Shown piece after piece: positions 38,444 through 45,801 of a DNA stretch of 64,000 nt (position 1 is the stretch's first letter; every line of letters starts with the position of its first letter). The stretch comes from Nocardiopsis ansamitocini (GTDB lineage: Bacteria > Actinomycetota > Actinomycetes > Streptosporangiales > Streptosporangiaceae). The stretch covers positions 186,001 through 250,000 of the forward strand of contig NZ_BSQG01000004.1 in the NCBI RefSeq assembly GCF_030268225.1, in the 5' to 3' direction. Under the pieces are notes generated by a model that saw nothing but the letters and a program-made list of their open reading frames with translations, had not been told where the DNA came from and ran no database searches. The translations under genes and the position numbers were made by a program.

Positions 38444-39340
38444 CTATTCGGCACCGATGGAGGTGCCGACGTCGTCAACGTATTGGTTTGGCGAGCCGAT
38501 CAGTTTTCCACGCGCGTCGTATTCACGGACGATGGTCTCGCTTCTCGCTCCGAACGCTGCGGTGAGGACACCTTCCGTGCTGGCAATGACGCCCTTTGGG
38601 GCGATGCTGTAACCGGAGATGTCCACGACACCCACCTGCTCTACTATTTTGGGCGTGTAATTGAACGCCTGGAGATCCCTGATGAGCTTATCGACAGAAA
38701 CCCACCACAAACGGTGATGAGGGTCCGAATCACTGATGGGGATGTTCTTTTCGAACTGCACCGCAACGCCGCCGTGCAGCGGGATGGTGGCCGTGAAGGG
38801 AACCTTGTACTGCCTCATGTCCACGTGCATCAATACGTCGGCATAGTGCGTAGAGGGTACTTCTACAGGAACGGTATACTTATAGATTCTTTTGGCCGAC
38901 TCTAGAGACTTGCGCCCGGCACTGAAATTCACCTCCCCGCTCTGCTTGAACCCTCCGCTCGCGACGAAGGGAAGCTCCAGCTTCCCGCTCACCTCGTAGC
39001 CGAGCTTGAAACCACCGGTGATTGTGACCTCAATGGACTCCGTGATCTCCTTGGAGAACTCAACCGTCTCCTTGAGGGTGGTGCTGCCGTGCCGATTGTC
39101 GATGCGCCGCGATCCGCCGAAGTCCCTGACCGGCTGTAGATGGTCTTCAACCGGCTGGTAGTTCACCTTCACACCCGCACCCTCCTGGACCTTCTCCCAG
39201 TTCCTCAGGTGCTCACTTTTCGCTATGTCCCAGTTTTTCTTCGTCGTGGCGATCCAGAGCACTCTCCCCCCGCCCCCGCGGAACAACTTCTGCCTTTCGG
39301 CCCAGGCGTACGTCAGGTCGTCGATACTGAGACCGCTCAT
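38444..39340 (-). CDS. Aerolysin/ETX-MTX2-like beta-pore-forming protein
   Basis: A 298-residue protein without signal peptide. Residues about 90-200 show the amphipathic, Ser/Thr-rich alternating strands of aerolysin-type toxins: STTLKETVEFSKEITESIEV, TITGGFKLGYEVSGKLELPF, FKQSGEVNFSAGRKSLESAK, YKYTVPVEVPSTHYADVLMH, and KVPFTATIPLHG. The vP-x-vPxxT pattern and the central Ser/Thr hairpin (insertion loop) are typical of ETX/MTX2. A helical or mixed N-terminal 70 residues and a C-terminal part (VGVVDISGYSIAPKGV) may bind the receptor. Base composition is clearly lower in GC than its neighbours, and an IS5-type remnant lies just upstream, so it was probably acquired. Pore-forming activity is inferred from pattern, not proven. 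Confidence 0.68.
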   Translation of the reverse strand: MSGLSIDDLTYAWAERQKLFRGGGGRVLWIATTKKNWDIAKSEHLRNWEKVQEGAGVKVNYQPVEDHLQPVRDFGGSRRIDNRHGSTTLKETVEFSKEITESIEVTITGGFKLGYEVSGKLELPFVASGGFKQSGEVNFSAGRKSLESAKRIYKYTVPVEVPSTHYADVLMHVDMRQYKVPFTATIPLHGGVAVQFEKNIPISDSDPHHRLWWVSVDKLIRDLQAFNYTPKIVEQVGVVDISGYSIAPKGVIASTEGVLTAAFGARSETIVREYDARGKLIGSPNQYVDDVGTSIGAE

Positions 39341-39457
39341 TTTGGACTCCCATCACATACCGCCCGATAAACTCTCGAACCACTTCGAAGACGCTGGATT
39401 CCGGGCGTGGACACCCAATCCACCCGAAAAACCGACTTTGGCTCCATTCGATACATG

Positions 39458-39486
39458 ACGATAAAGACCGCCCGATGGCCTGTCAA
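39458..39486 (-). promoter_or_regulatory. Sigma-70-like promoter of the pore-forming-protein gene
   Basis: Minus-strand TTGACA (39486-39481), 17 bp, TATCGT (39463-39458), about 120 bases before the ATG. It is a near-consensus promoter, unusual for this window. The leader to the ATG has a GGGAG RBS. Confidence 0.6.
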
Positions 39487-39537
39487 TAATGCGCCCGTTG
39501 CACCCTGCGGCGGGAACGTATTTTAGTGTGGCTCATA

Positions 39538-39720
39538 AATGCTTGCCGTTGAATCTCGAACAGGAATTCTCACAGTGGCTGGGACGCCACCGCTCGGCCG
39601 TCGAACGCACCATGGTCCTGGCTTGCGGGCTGCCGCCGCCCCACTGCCGTTGCGAACGCAAGGCCGAGCATTTCCTCGCCTGCATCAACCTGCTATTTCA
39701 CTTGATTCGAAACTCAAAGG
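39538..39720 (+). mobile_element. IS5-family transposase C-terminal remnant
   Basis: Pieces of the DDE transposase end lie in alternating frames. LAVESRTGI corresponds to the segment before the last helix. GRHRSAVERT is the conserved E motif, then WSWLAGCRR in a second frame, then CERKAEHFLA back in the first. At least two frameshifts and no upstream catalytic domain, so it is dead. No terminal inverted repeats or target duplication could be defined. Confidence 0.72.
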
Positions 39721-39993
39721 GTTTTCATCGAGCACATGGCGGACGTGCGGGCCACCGAAATAGCCGCGCACGATGTGTGGTTGACGCCGGCATCGTGGAA
39801 GAATCTGCGGGCTCCGGCTGTGAGTTCGGCCTGGCTCCTCGTCCGGTGGATTGTGAGTGGTCCAGTGAACCGGGTCTTGGTGTGAGGTTCGGCGTTCCAT
39901 GGGTGCGGAGCGCGGGGGCACGCCGCAGCAGAGGTCCGCGCCGCGCTCTCCGGTCCCTCCCCCGATCGCGCTTCCCCGGCGTTTTGCGCTCCA

Positions 39994-40461
39994 TCAGGCC
40001 CGGCCCATGTCGCGGGACAGGTGGGACCGGTGCAGCCGTCTGGTGCGCCGCAGTCGGGCGAGGTCGGCGCGGGTCTGATGGGAGAGCTGGACGTGGAAGT
40101 AGTTCACGTGTTCAAGGACCGCGAACGCCCAGAGGCCGAACCCCGGCCACGCCTGGGACCAGCGGGGACCCACCGCCAGGCTCCACAGGACGACCGCTCC
40201 ACCGGCGAGGAGCAGCAGGACGTTCACCCGCTTCAGGACGCGGAAGACCCGCATTCCCCCGGGACTCCGGGCATGGACGCGGACCTGACGGGACTTGAGC
40301 CACCAGTAGGCGCCGCCCTGGGCCAGGAGCAGCGCGAACAGGGCGAAGCCGACCAGGTTGGCCGGCGAGGCGGGCATGCCCGTGCCCCCGAACAGCACCA
40401 CGGCGAACAGGGGGATGTTGACCATCTCCAGGACGGCCAGGGTGCGCAGACGCTTGAGCAT
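39994..40461 (-). CDS. Small polytopic membrane protein
   Basis: A 155-residue protein with about four hydrophobic segments (LEMVNIPLFAVVLFGGTG; NLVGFALFALLLAQGGAYWWL; VNVLLLLAGGAVVLWSLAVG; AWPGFGLWAFAVLEHVNYFHV) and a strongly basic cytoplasmic tail (RLRRTRRLHRSHLSRD). I do not recognise the family. Similar unassigned membrane proteins occur in actinomycetes. It sits between the IS5 remnant and the DUF397 genes, without a clear operon partner. Confidence 0.6.
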   Translation of the reverse strand: MLKRLRTLAVLEMVNIPLFAVVLFGGTGMPASPANLVGFALFALLLAQGGAYWWLKSRQVRVHARSPGGMRVFRVLKRVNVLLLLAGGAVVLWSLAVGPRWSQAWPGFGLWAFAVLEHVNYFHVQLSHQTRADLARLRRTRRLHRSHLSRDMGRA

Positions 40462-40677
40462 CCCCCGATTGTGCCCGGACTCCGCACGGCCACGGCATCC
40501 AGGTCAACAGACCTGCGCCTGCATCCTCGTACGGCGGGGCGGGGAGCACTGCGGCAGCGTCCGGTCCTCGAACACGCTCCTCGTCACGAGGGTGGAGTGG
40601 AACCGAGGCGCTGGACGCCGGGCCGTGCGGCGATGCGGTCACCGTAGAGGTCCTGCACCAGGAGCACGGGAGCCGGC

Positions 40678-40866
40678 TCAGAGCCGGTGTTCCCGTGCGG
40701 TGGTGAGGAAGGCGCTCCACTCGGTGAGAGGGAAGGCGAGGTGACCGCACTCAGGGTGCTGGGAATCGCGCAACGCGGCGACACGATCGAGATCAGCGAC
40801 CTCCACACAGTTTTGGTTTTGGGCGCTGTAGCTGCTCTTGCGGAACTCCGAGGTCCGGGGCATCAC
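40678..40866 (-). CDS. DUF397 protein, copy 2
   Basis: A 62-residue protein: FRKSSYSAQNQNCVEVADL is the DUF397 signature (W/F-RKSSYS...CVEVA), followed by VAALRDSQHPECGHLAF and EWSAFLTTAR. DUF397 proteins pair with XRE-DUF5753 regulators in actinomycete differentiation modules (WhiJ-like), probably as antagonists. It is a diverged tandem copy of the gene at 40911-41099. The start may be the GTG at 40866 or the ATG one codon on. Confidence 0.88.
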   Translation of the reverse strand: MMPRTSEFRKSSYSAQNQNCVEVADLDRVAALRDSQHPECGHLAFPLTEWSAFLTTAREHRL

Positions 40867-40910
40867 TGGCCTTCCAGATCAGGCAGCAAGGAATGTGGGC
40901 GGGAGTCGTC

Positions 40911-41099
40911 TCAGAGTCGGCGATCCCGTGCGGTGGTGAGGAAGGCGCTCCACTCGGCCACGGGGAAGGCGAGGTGCCCGTGACCGGGGTGCTGGGAATC
41001 GCGCAACGCCGCAGCACGGTCGAGATCAGCGACCTCCACACAGTCCTGGTCCTGGGCGCTGTAGCTGCTCTTGCGGAACTCCGGGGTCCGGGTCATCAC
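40911..41099 (-). CDS. DUF397 protein, copy 1
   Basis: A 62-residue DUF397 protein (FRKSSYSAQDQDCVEVADL; FPVAEWSAFLTTARDRRL), directly downstream of the XRE-DUF5753 gene. The XRE stop TGA (41098-41096) overlaps its GTG/ATG start, so the two are translationally coupled. This is the normal partner position; the other copy at 40678 arose by duplication. Confidence 0.9.
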   Translation of the reverse strand: MMTRTPEFRKSSYSAQDQDCVEVADLDRAAALRDSQHPGHGHLAFPVAEWSAFLTTARDRRL

Positions 41100-41950
41100 T
41101 GGCCTTCCAGATCACGTAGCACGGTGGCGATGAACTCGGCGGACAGCGCGGTGGACAGTGCCACGCCCTGAACGTTGCCGAATGCCACGTTATACCGGGC
41201 GATTTCGTCTGCCTGTTCCAGGAACAGGCTGTCGGCCGCAGTAGCCACGTAAACGATGGGGGAGTCCCGCTGCTCGGGAAAATCCAGAACGGTGAACGGT
41301 CCGGCAAGGGCCAGATGGGCGCCGGCGGAGTAGGGCAACACCTGGATGTCGATGTTGTGCCGCAACGCCATCCGCGTGAGGTAGGTCAACTGTTCACGCA
41401 TGACTTCAGGACCACCGATGATTCTCCGTAGCGCGGCCTCATCGATGACGGCGCTCAGGTGGGGTGGATTCACGCGGTTGAGGATGGCCCGGCGCGCCAT
41501 CCTCGCCTCAACCCGACGGGTGATGTGCTCCTCTTCGAGTGCACGACCCGCGCGAAACACCGATGCCGCATAGGCCGGTGTCTGCAGTAGGCCGGGGATG
41601 ACCTGGGCCTGAAAGGTACGGATCATGGACGTCTCGGCCTCCCAGTCGGGAAGGGCGTTGTCACCGAAGACGTCCTTGTACTTGGACCACCAACCGCGTT
41701 CCTTGGATTGGTTGGCGAGTTCGTGCATCGCTTCGCGTGTAGCCGTGTCCACCTCGTAGAGGTCCGCCAGGGCGTCCAGATCGGTATGGCGCAACCGTTT
41801 GGCGTCGGCCGTCTCCATCTTCCCCAAGGTCGCCCTGGGCACTCCGGCTGCACGAGCCGCTGCCTCCAAGGTCTGAGCCTTCTCTTCCCTCAGTCGGCGA
41901 AGCACCTGGCCGAGGCGTCGTCTCCGAATGTTGGGGCTCTGCTCATCCAT
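41096..41950 (-). CDS. XRE-family regulator with DUF5753 domain
   Basis: A 284-residue protein. Residues about 8-65 are an XRE/Cro HTH (LGQVLRRLREEKAQTLEAAARAAGVPRATLGKMETA). From about 100 on is DUF5753 (IRTFQAQVIPGLLQTPAYAASVFRA ... VLPYSAGAHLALAGPFTVLDFPE), as in WhiJ-like regulators. With DUF397 downstream and an ATPase divergently upstream, this is a complete WhiJ-type module that in Streptomyces affects sporulation and antibiotic production. The ATG at 41950 follows GGTGG; an in-frame start at 41992 is less likely. Confidence 0.9.
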   Translation of the reverse strand: MDEQSPNIRRRRLGQVLRRLREEKAQTLEAAARAAGVPRATLGKMETADAKRLRHTDLDALADLYEVDTATREAMHELANQSKERGWWSKYKDVFGDNALPDWEAETSMIRTFQAQVIPGLLQTPAYAASVFRAGRALEEEHITRRVEARMARRAILNRVNPPHLSAVIDEAALRRIIGGPEVMREQLTYLTRMALRHNIDIQVLPYSAGAHLALAGPFTVLDFPEQRDSPIVYVATAADSLFLEQADEIARYNVAFGNVQGVALSTALSAEFIATVLRDLEGQ

Positions 41951-42160
41951 GAAACCACCATAGAGGAAATTGGGGGCATCTCCAGCAACCACTTGACTAC
42001 TGAGATTCTCTATTTCATGCTGAAGGTAGCAGGGTGACTACCGCATCGCGGTTCTCCCACCCGCCACGCTACGCATCCGGCCGCCCTTCCGTCCCCCGAA
42101 TCGGGGTCCCGTCCCGGTCGCCGCTGCCTGTTCTCCCATTTCGTCCCAAGGAGTTCCGCC

Positions 42161-42706
42161 ATGCCCGCTACCGCGACCACCACGCCCGAAGCCCCGTCAC
42201 CCCTTGCGGCGATGCCCGCCGTCACCGTCCCGATGACCGCGTTCGTGCCCGACCGTCTCGCGCACTACTTCTGCGGCCGGTTCACCGGCGCGTTCACCAA
42301 ACGCGCCTTCCTGTTCCCCGGCGACCACGCCTTCACCCCGTTGGTCCGCGCCTTCCTCGACACCTGCGTGGCCGAGCACGGCGCGGACCACCGTTCCGTG
42401 TTCGCCCTCCTCGGCCTCGAACTCGCCAAGAACGCCATCGACCACACCCGCTCCGGGGGACCGGAGAACACCTACCGTCTACTGGTCGAGCGCACACGGA
42501 CACACACCCTGCTCACCTGCTACGACGACGGGGACCCGGGCCCGCGCGACTGGTTCGGCCACCGCCCCCTGGCAGCCGTGGCCCCGGACCCCATGGCCGA
42601 GCGCGGTCGCGGCCTCGCCCTGGTGGACGCCCTCTCAAGCAGGTGGGGCGACAGCGGGCGCACCGCCTTCCGCTCCGTGTGGTTCCGCCTCGACCACACC
42701 CGCTGA
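42161..42706 (+). CDS. HATPase_c domain protein (anti-sigma-factor-like ATPase)
   Basis: A 181-residue GHKL-type ATPase without a histidine-kinase phosphoacceptor domain. N box: LGLELAKNAIDHTRSGG; G1: CYDDGDPGPRDWF; G2: MAERGRGLALVDALSSRWG. Such proteins are RsbW/SpoIIAB-like, and in this setting belong to the XRE-DUF397 modules. It diverges from the XRE gene, with 210 bases between. The start ATG 42161 is preceded by AAGGAG. Confidence 0.88.
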   Translation: MPATATTTPEAPSPLAAMPAVTVPMTAFVPDRLAHYFCGRFTGAFTKRAFLFPGDHAFTPLVRAFLDTCVAEHGADHRSVFALLGLELAKNAIDHTRSGGPENTYRLLVERTRTHTLLTCYDDGDPGPRDWFGHRPLAAVAPDPMAERGRGLALVDALSSRWGDSGRTAFRSVWFRLDHTR

Positions 42707-42792
42707 CCGATCGCACCAGGTCGTCCGATCCGGCGTTCCGCCGCCTCGGACACAGGAGCACCGGAGCGCTCAGCCCGAAGGCACCGCGCACG

Positions 42793-42831
42793 GCACTGGT
42801 CCCCGCCGGAGAAGCCGACGGGGACCAGTGC
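42793..42831. terminator. Bidirectional hairpin
   Basis: 13-bp perfect stem GCACTGGTCCCCG (42793-42805) / CGGGGACCAGTGC (42819-42831) between the ATPase gene and the convergent SapA-like gene. Confidence 0.75.
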
Positions 42832-42847
42832 TCAGTGTGCTCCGGGG

Positions 42848-43255
42848 TCAGCCGCAGGCATCCTGTCGGTACGTGACCTGGTAGTTGCCGATGCTGCCGC
42901 CCCAGTCGACACACTGCGAGGCCGCGCTGCGGTATACGGGGCCGGCATAGGTCGTCCAGTTCCCCGGGTCCTGCTGCCACGTGCTCTCGTTGCTGCGCTT
43001 GAGCCAGGCGTTCATGGGAATGGCCGCACCCGGACTGTTGCGGATGACGACGACGCAGTTGGTCGTGTTGGCGGCCCGGTAGGTCAGGAACGCCGTTCCC
43101 TGGCCGCCCACACTCGCGGACCTGATGACGTTGTATCCGGACCCGCACTGGCCCCCGTAGGTGGCGGCGGAGGCCGGGGCCGCAGTCGCCGCCAACGCGG
43201 CGAGGATCATGCCGGTGGTCATGCCAAGGGCGGTGAGCTTCTTCCCGAGTTTCAT
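42848..43255 (-). CDS. Secreted spore-associated-protein-A-like protein
   Basis: A 135-residue exported protein. Signal peptide 1-30 (KLGKKLTALGMTTGMILAAL, cut after APASA). The mature part has ATYGGQCGSGYNVIRSASV, NTTNCVVVIRNSPGAAIPMNAW, YAGPVYRSAASQCVDWGG and a last Cys at the C-terminus: four Cys that may form two disulphides. This matches Streptomyces SapA-type proteins from memory; SapA coats spores. The ATG has a GGAGCG element close upstream. Confidence 0.78.
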   Translation of the reverse strand: MKLGKKLTALGMTTGMILAALAATAAPASAATYGGQCGSGYNVIRSASVGGQGTAFLTYRAANTTNCVVVIRNSPGAAIPMNAWLKRSNESTWQQDPGNWTTYAGPVYRSAASQCVDWGGSIGNYQVTYRQDACG

Positions 43256-43406
43256 TACGCTCCGTTCACTCTCGCGTTCGAAACGTCAACGCTAAAGAGG
43301 GTTCGGCCCGGCGGCCATGGCTTCACGGGCGCCGGAACCGGCCAGACCGGATGCGGCCCCGAAGGACGGTGATCAAGCTGTGGGCCGCACCACGGGCGCG
43401 GCTCGC

Positions 43407-43437
43407 TTGACCTTCCAGTTACTGCAACCCCGAAGCT
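43407..43437 (+). promoter_or_regulatory. MerR-type promoter
   Basis: TTGACC (43407-43412), 19-bp spacer containing the imperfect dyad CCTTCCAGTTACTGCAA, and GAAGCT (43432-43437). ATG follows after 6 bases, implying a leaderless autoregulated message. Confidence 0.65.
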
Positions 43438-43443
43438 GGACAC

Positions 43444-44325
43444 ATGTTGTCGATCAGCGATTTCAGCGAGATGTGCGCACTCCCCACCCAGACGTTGCGC
43501 TTCTACCACTCCGAGGGCCTGCTGGTCCCGGCCGAGGTGGATGAGCGGACCGGCTACCGCTCCTACACGTTCGAGCAGGTCGAGACCGCCATGCTGGTCA
43601 TGGTCCTGCGGGGGGCGGGGTTGAGCGTCAAGCAGGTCCGGCAGGCCCTGGACGCCCCCGACACCGTCCCCGCCCTGCTGGAGGAGCACACCGAGGCGCT
43701 TCACCGCCGACGCGAAGCGGAGGACGAGGCGCTGCGGGAGGCGCACGCGTTCGTCCACACCTGGCCGCAGGTCCGGCGGTCGCACACCCCGGATATGACC
43801 GTGGTGTCGAAGGTGGTGCCCCCGACACCGCACACCGCGGGCGATCACTACGACTGGGACGCGGTCGGCGCGGCGGTCGCCTCCACCGTGGGAGAGGTGA
43901 CCGCCGCGCTGGAGGCCCGCGGGGCCACCGTGGCCGGGACGCCGTGGCGCGGCAACGCCGTCGAGACCCCGGAGCAGAGGGAGCGCTCCATGACGCTGGA
44001 GGGACCGCACTGGCTGGTGAAGGTGCCCGTCGAGGCGCCGTCCGACGTGCTCGCCGACCTGCCACCCGACATGGAGGTGCAGACCTTCGAGGGCAGGGAC
44101 GAACTGGTGGTTTTCATACCGGGGAAGGAGACCATGGCCAAACACGCCACCGCGCTCTCCTGGTTGACCACCCACTCACTGGAGGAGGGCTACCTGGAGA
44201 AGGGCTACGTCGCCGATACCGCCCGGGTGCGTACCATGCTGTCCGAGGACGGGGTGGAATCCCGCGCCTGCCTGCTCCGCCTCGACTCCCTGGAGGGACT
44301 CGACTCGGCGGAGGAAACCGCGTGA
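43444..44325 (+). CDS. MerR-family regulator with GyrI-like C-terminal domain
   Basis: A 293-residue regulator. Residues 1-70: MLSISDFSEMCALPTQTLRFYHSEGLL and GYRSYTFEQVETAMLVMVLR. A coiled helix runs to about 105. A C-terminal effector domain (about 115-285) contains HYDWDAVGAAVASTVGEVTAALEARG and HWLVKVPVEAPSDVLADLPPDMEVQTFEG. This BmrR/GyrI-like half would bind cationic drugs or lipids. It is not beside any transporter. Autoregulation is suggested by its own promoter. Confidence 0.85.
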   Translation: MLSISDFSEMCALPTQTLRFYHSEGLLVPAEVDERTGYRSYTFEQVETAMLVMVLRGAGLSVKQVRQALDAPDTVPALLEEHTEALHRRREAEDEALREAHAFVHTWPQVRRSHTPDMTVVSKVVPPTPHTAGDHYDWDAVGAAVASTVGEVTAALEARGATVAGTPWRGNAVETPEQRERSMTLEGPHWLVKVPVEAPSDVLADLPPDMEVQTFEGRDELVVFIPGKETMAKHATALSWLTTHSLEEGYLEKGYVADTARVRTMLSEDGVESRACLLRLDSLEGLDSAEETA

Positions 44326-44350
44326 CCTGCGAAGGAGGCCGCGCGGCCGC

Positions 44351-45361
44351 TCAAGTCCCGGTTCGGCTCCCCTCGGGCGGGGTCCCCCGGAACGTGGCCC
44401 GGTAGGCGCTGGGGGAGACGCCGAGCGCGGCGTGCAGGTGCTGGCGCAGCGAGACCGGGCTGCCGAAACCGGTGTCGGCGGCGATGCGCTCCACCGACAG
44501 GTCGGTGCTCTCCAGCAGCTCCCGGGCGCGTTCGACGCGTCGCAGTGTCAGCCACCGCACCGGGGAGAGCCCGGTCTCCTGGCGGAAGTTCCTGGTGAAG
44601 GTCCGCACGCTCATGGATTCGCGGGCGGCGAGTGCGCGCAGGCTCAGTTGGCGGTCCAGGTTCTCCAGCGCCCAGGCGCGCGCCCGGCCGGTGGAGGAGG
44701 AGCGCGGCTCGGGGACGGGACGGCGGATGAATTGGGCCTGGCCGCCGTCGCGGTGCGGCGGGACGACTGTTGCGCGCGCGACGTCGTTGGCGACGGCCGC
44801 GCCGTGGTCGGAACGGATGATGTGCAGGCACAGGTCGATACCGGACGCCTCACCGGCCGAGGTGAGCACGTCGCCCTCGTCGACGTAGAGGACGTCGGGG
44901 TCGAGGGCGATCCCGGGGAACAGTTTCCGGAAACGGTCGCTGGACTCCCAGTGCGTGGTGGCGCGGCGGCCGTCGAGCAGCCCCGCTGCGGCGAGGACGA
45001 AGGCACCGGTGCAGATCGAGGCGATCCTGGCCCCCGGGCTGATCCAGGCGAGCGCCGCGGCCAGGACGGTGTCGAGGACGCCGTCGGCCTCGGTGGCGTC
45101 GGGATCGTGGGAGGCCACGACGATCACGGTCCGCGCCTGGGCGAGGGCCTCGGGTCCGTGGGCGACGCGAATGGAGAAGTCGGCGTTGGTGCGCACCTCC
45201 CCGGGGACGGGAGTACACGTCACCACCTCGTAGAGCGGCGCGCCTTCGGTCGATCGGGCCTGGCCCAGGAGCTGGTGCACGATGCCCAGCTCCATGGGCA
45301 TGGCCCCGTTGCGCGCGAGGACGGCGACCGGATGCCGGTCGGCGTGCACGAAAACGCTCAT
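44351..45361 (-). CDS. GlxA-type regulator (DJ-1/PfpI domain plus AraC HTH)
   Basis: A 336-residue protein. Residues about 5-190 are a class-I-glutamine-amidotransferase-like domain (SICTGAFVLAAAGLLDGRRATTHW, with the Cys elbow). Residues about 225-330 are the AraC HTH pair (SLRALAARESMSVRTFTRNFRQETGLSPVRWLTLRRVERARELLE, then IAADTGFGSPVSLRQHLHAALGVSPSAYR). GlxA-like regulators control small-molecule catabolism. The ATG at 45361 starts MSVFVHADRHPVAVLA. It diverges from the nitroreductase-hemerythrin gene. Confidence 0.88.
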   Translation of the reverse strand: MSVFVHADRHPVAVLARNGAMPMELGIVHQLLGQARSTEGAPLYEVVTCTPVPGEVRTNADFSIRVAHGPEALAQARTVIVVASHDPDATEADGVLDTVLAAALAWISPGARIASICTGAFVLAAAGLLDGRRATTHWESSDRFRKLFPGIALDPDVLYVDEGDVLTSAGEASGIDLCLHIIRSDHGAAVANDVARATVVPPHRDGGQAQFIRRPVPEPRSSSTGRARAWALENLDRQLSLRALAARESMSVRTFTRNFRQETGLSPVRWLTLRRVERARELLESTDLSVERIAADTGFGSPVSLRQHLHAALGVSPSAYRATFRGTPPEGSRTGT

Positions 45362-45801
45362 GGCCCGATCATTGCACATCGTATGAATCGGGCCATGGCC
45401 CGCTGTCCTGGCCACGGTCGCCGTGTTGACAGGCGGCGGCCGGCTGGCTCTAATGGTCCGCGTGTAGCGCGACGCCCGCCAGAAAGCAGGAGGCCGGCCG
45501 GCAGTCGAGCGGACACCATTCACCAAGGGACGACGCCATGAGCTCATTCCACTCCTGACGCAAGCCGTCAGTGCGCGTCGCCCCCTGTCCCACGGCAGTT
45601 CCCGACCACTGCCGTGCGATGCCGGGACATGCCAGGCCATCCCGCCCCGACCGCCGCCGAACCCCGGCACCCGTTCGCGGTGTCGGGTGTCCGAGGCGTC
45701 CCTCTCCGGACAGGGCCCGCGTGTGCTTACGCCGCGCACACCACCGTCATCGCCCCCGCGCCCGTCGCGGCGCCCCTGATTCTTTCCGGAGACCCAGTCG
45801 T
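45362..45801. other. Intergenic region with a 6-codon ORF
   Basis: About 440 bases between divergent genes. AAGGGACG then ATG at 45538 gives a six-residue ORF (MSSFHS) ending at 45558. It could be a leader peptide or the trimmed start of a lost gene. The rest is GC-rich and without recognisable sites. Confidence 0.35.

Larger units (their letters stand above)
40678..41120. repeat. Tandem duplication (233-bp unit) carrying DUF397 and the end of the XRE gene
   Basis: The unit 40678-40887 matches 40911-41120. Beyond the DUF397 start, both copies contain CACTGGCCTTCCAGATCA, which in the second copy is the last codons of the XRE gene. So the duplicated unit included the XRE tail plus the whole DUF397 gene. 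The copies have since diverged at many positions. Confidence 0.85.
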
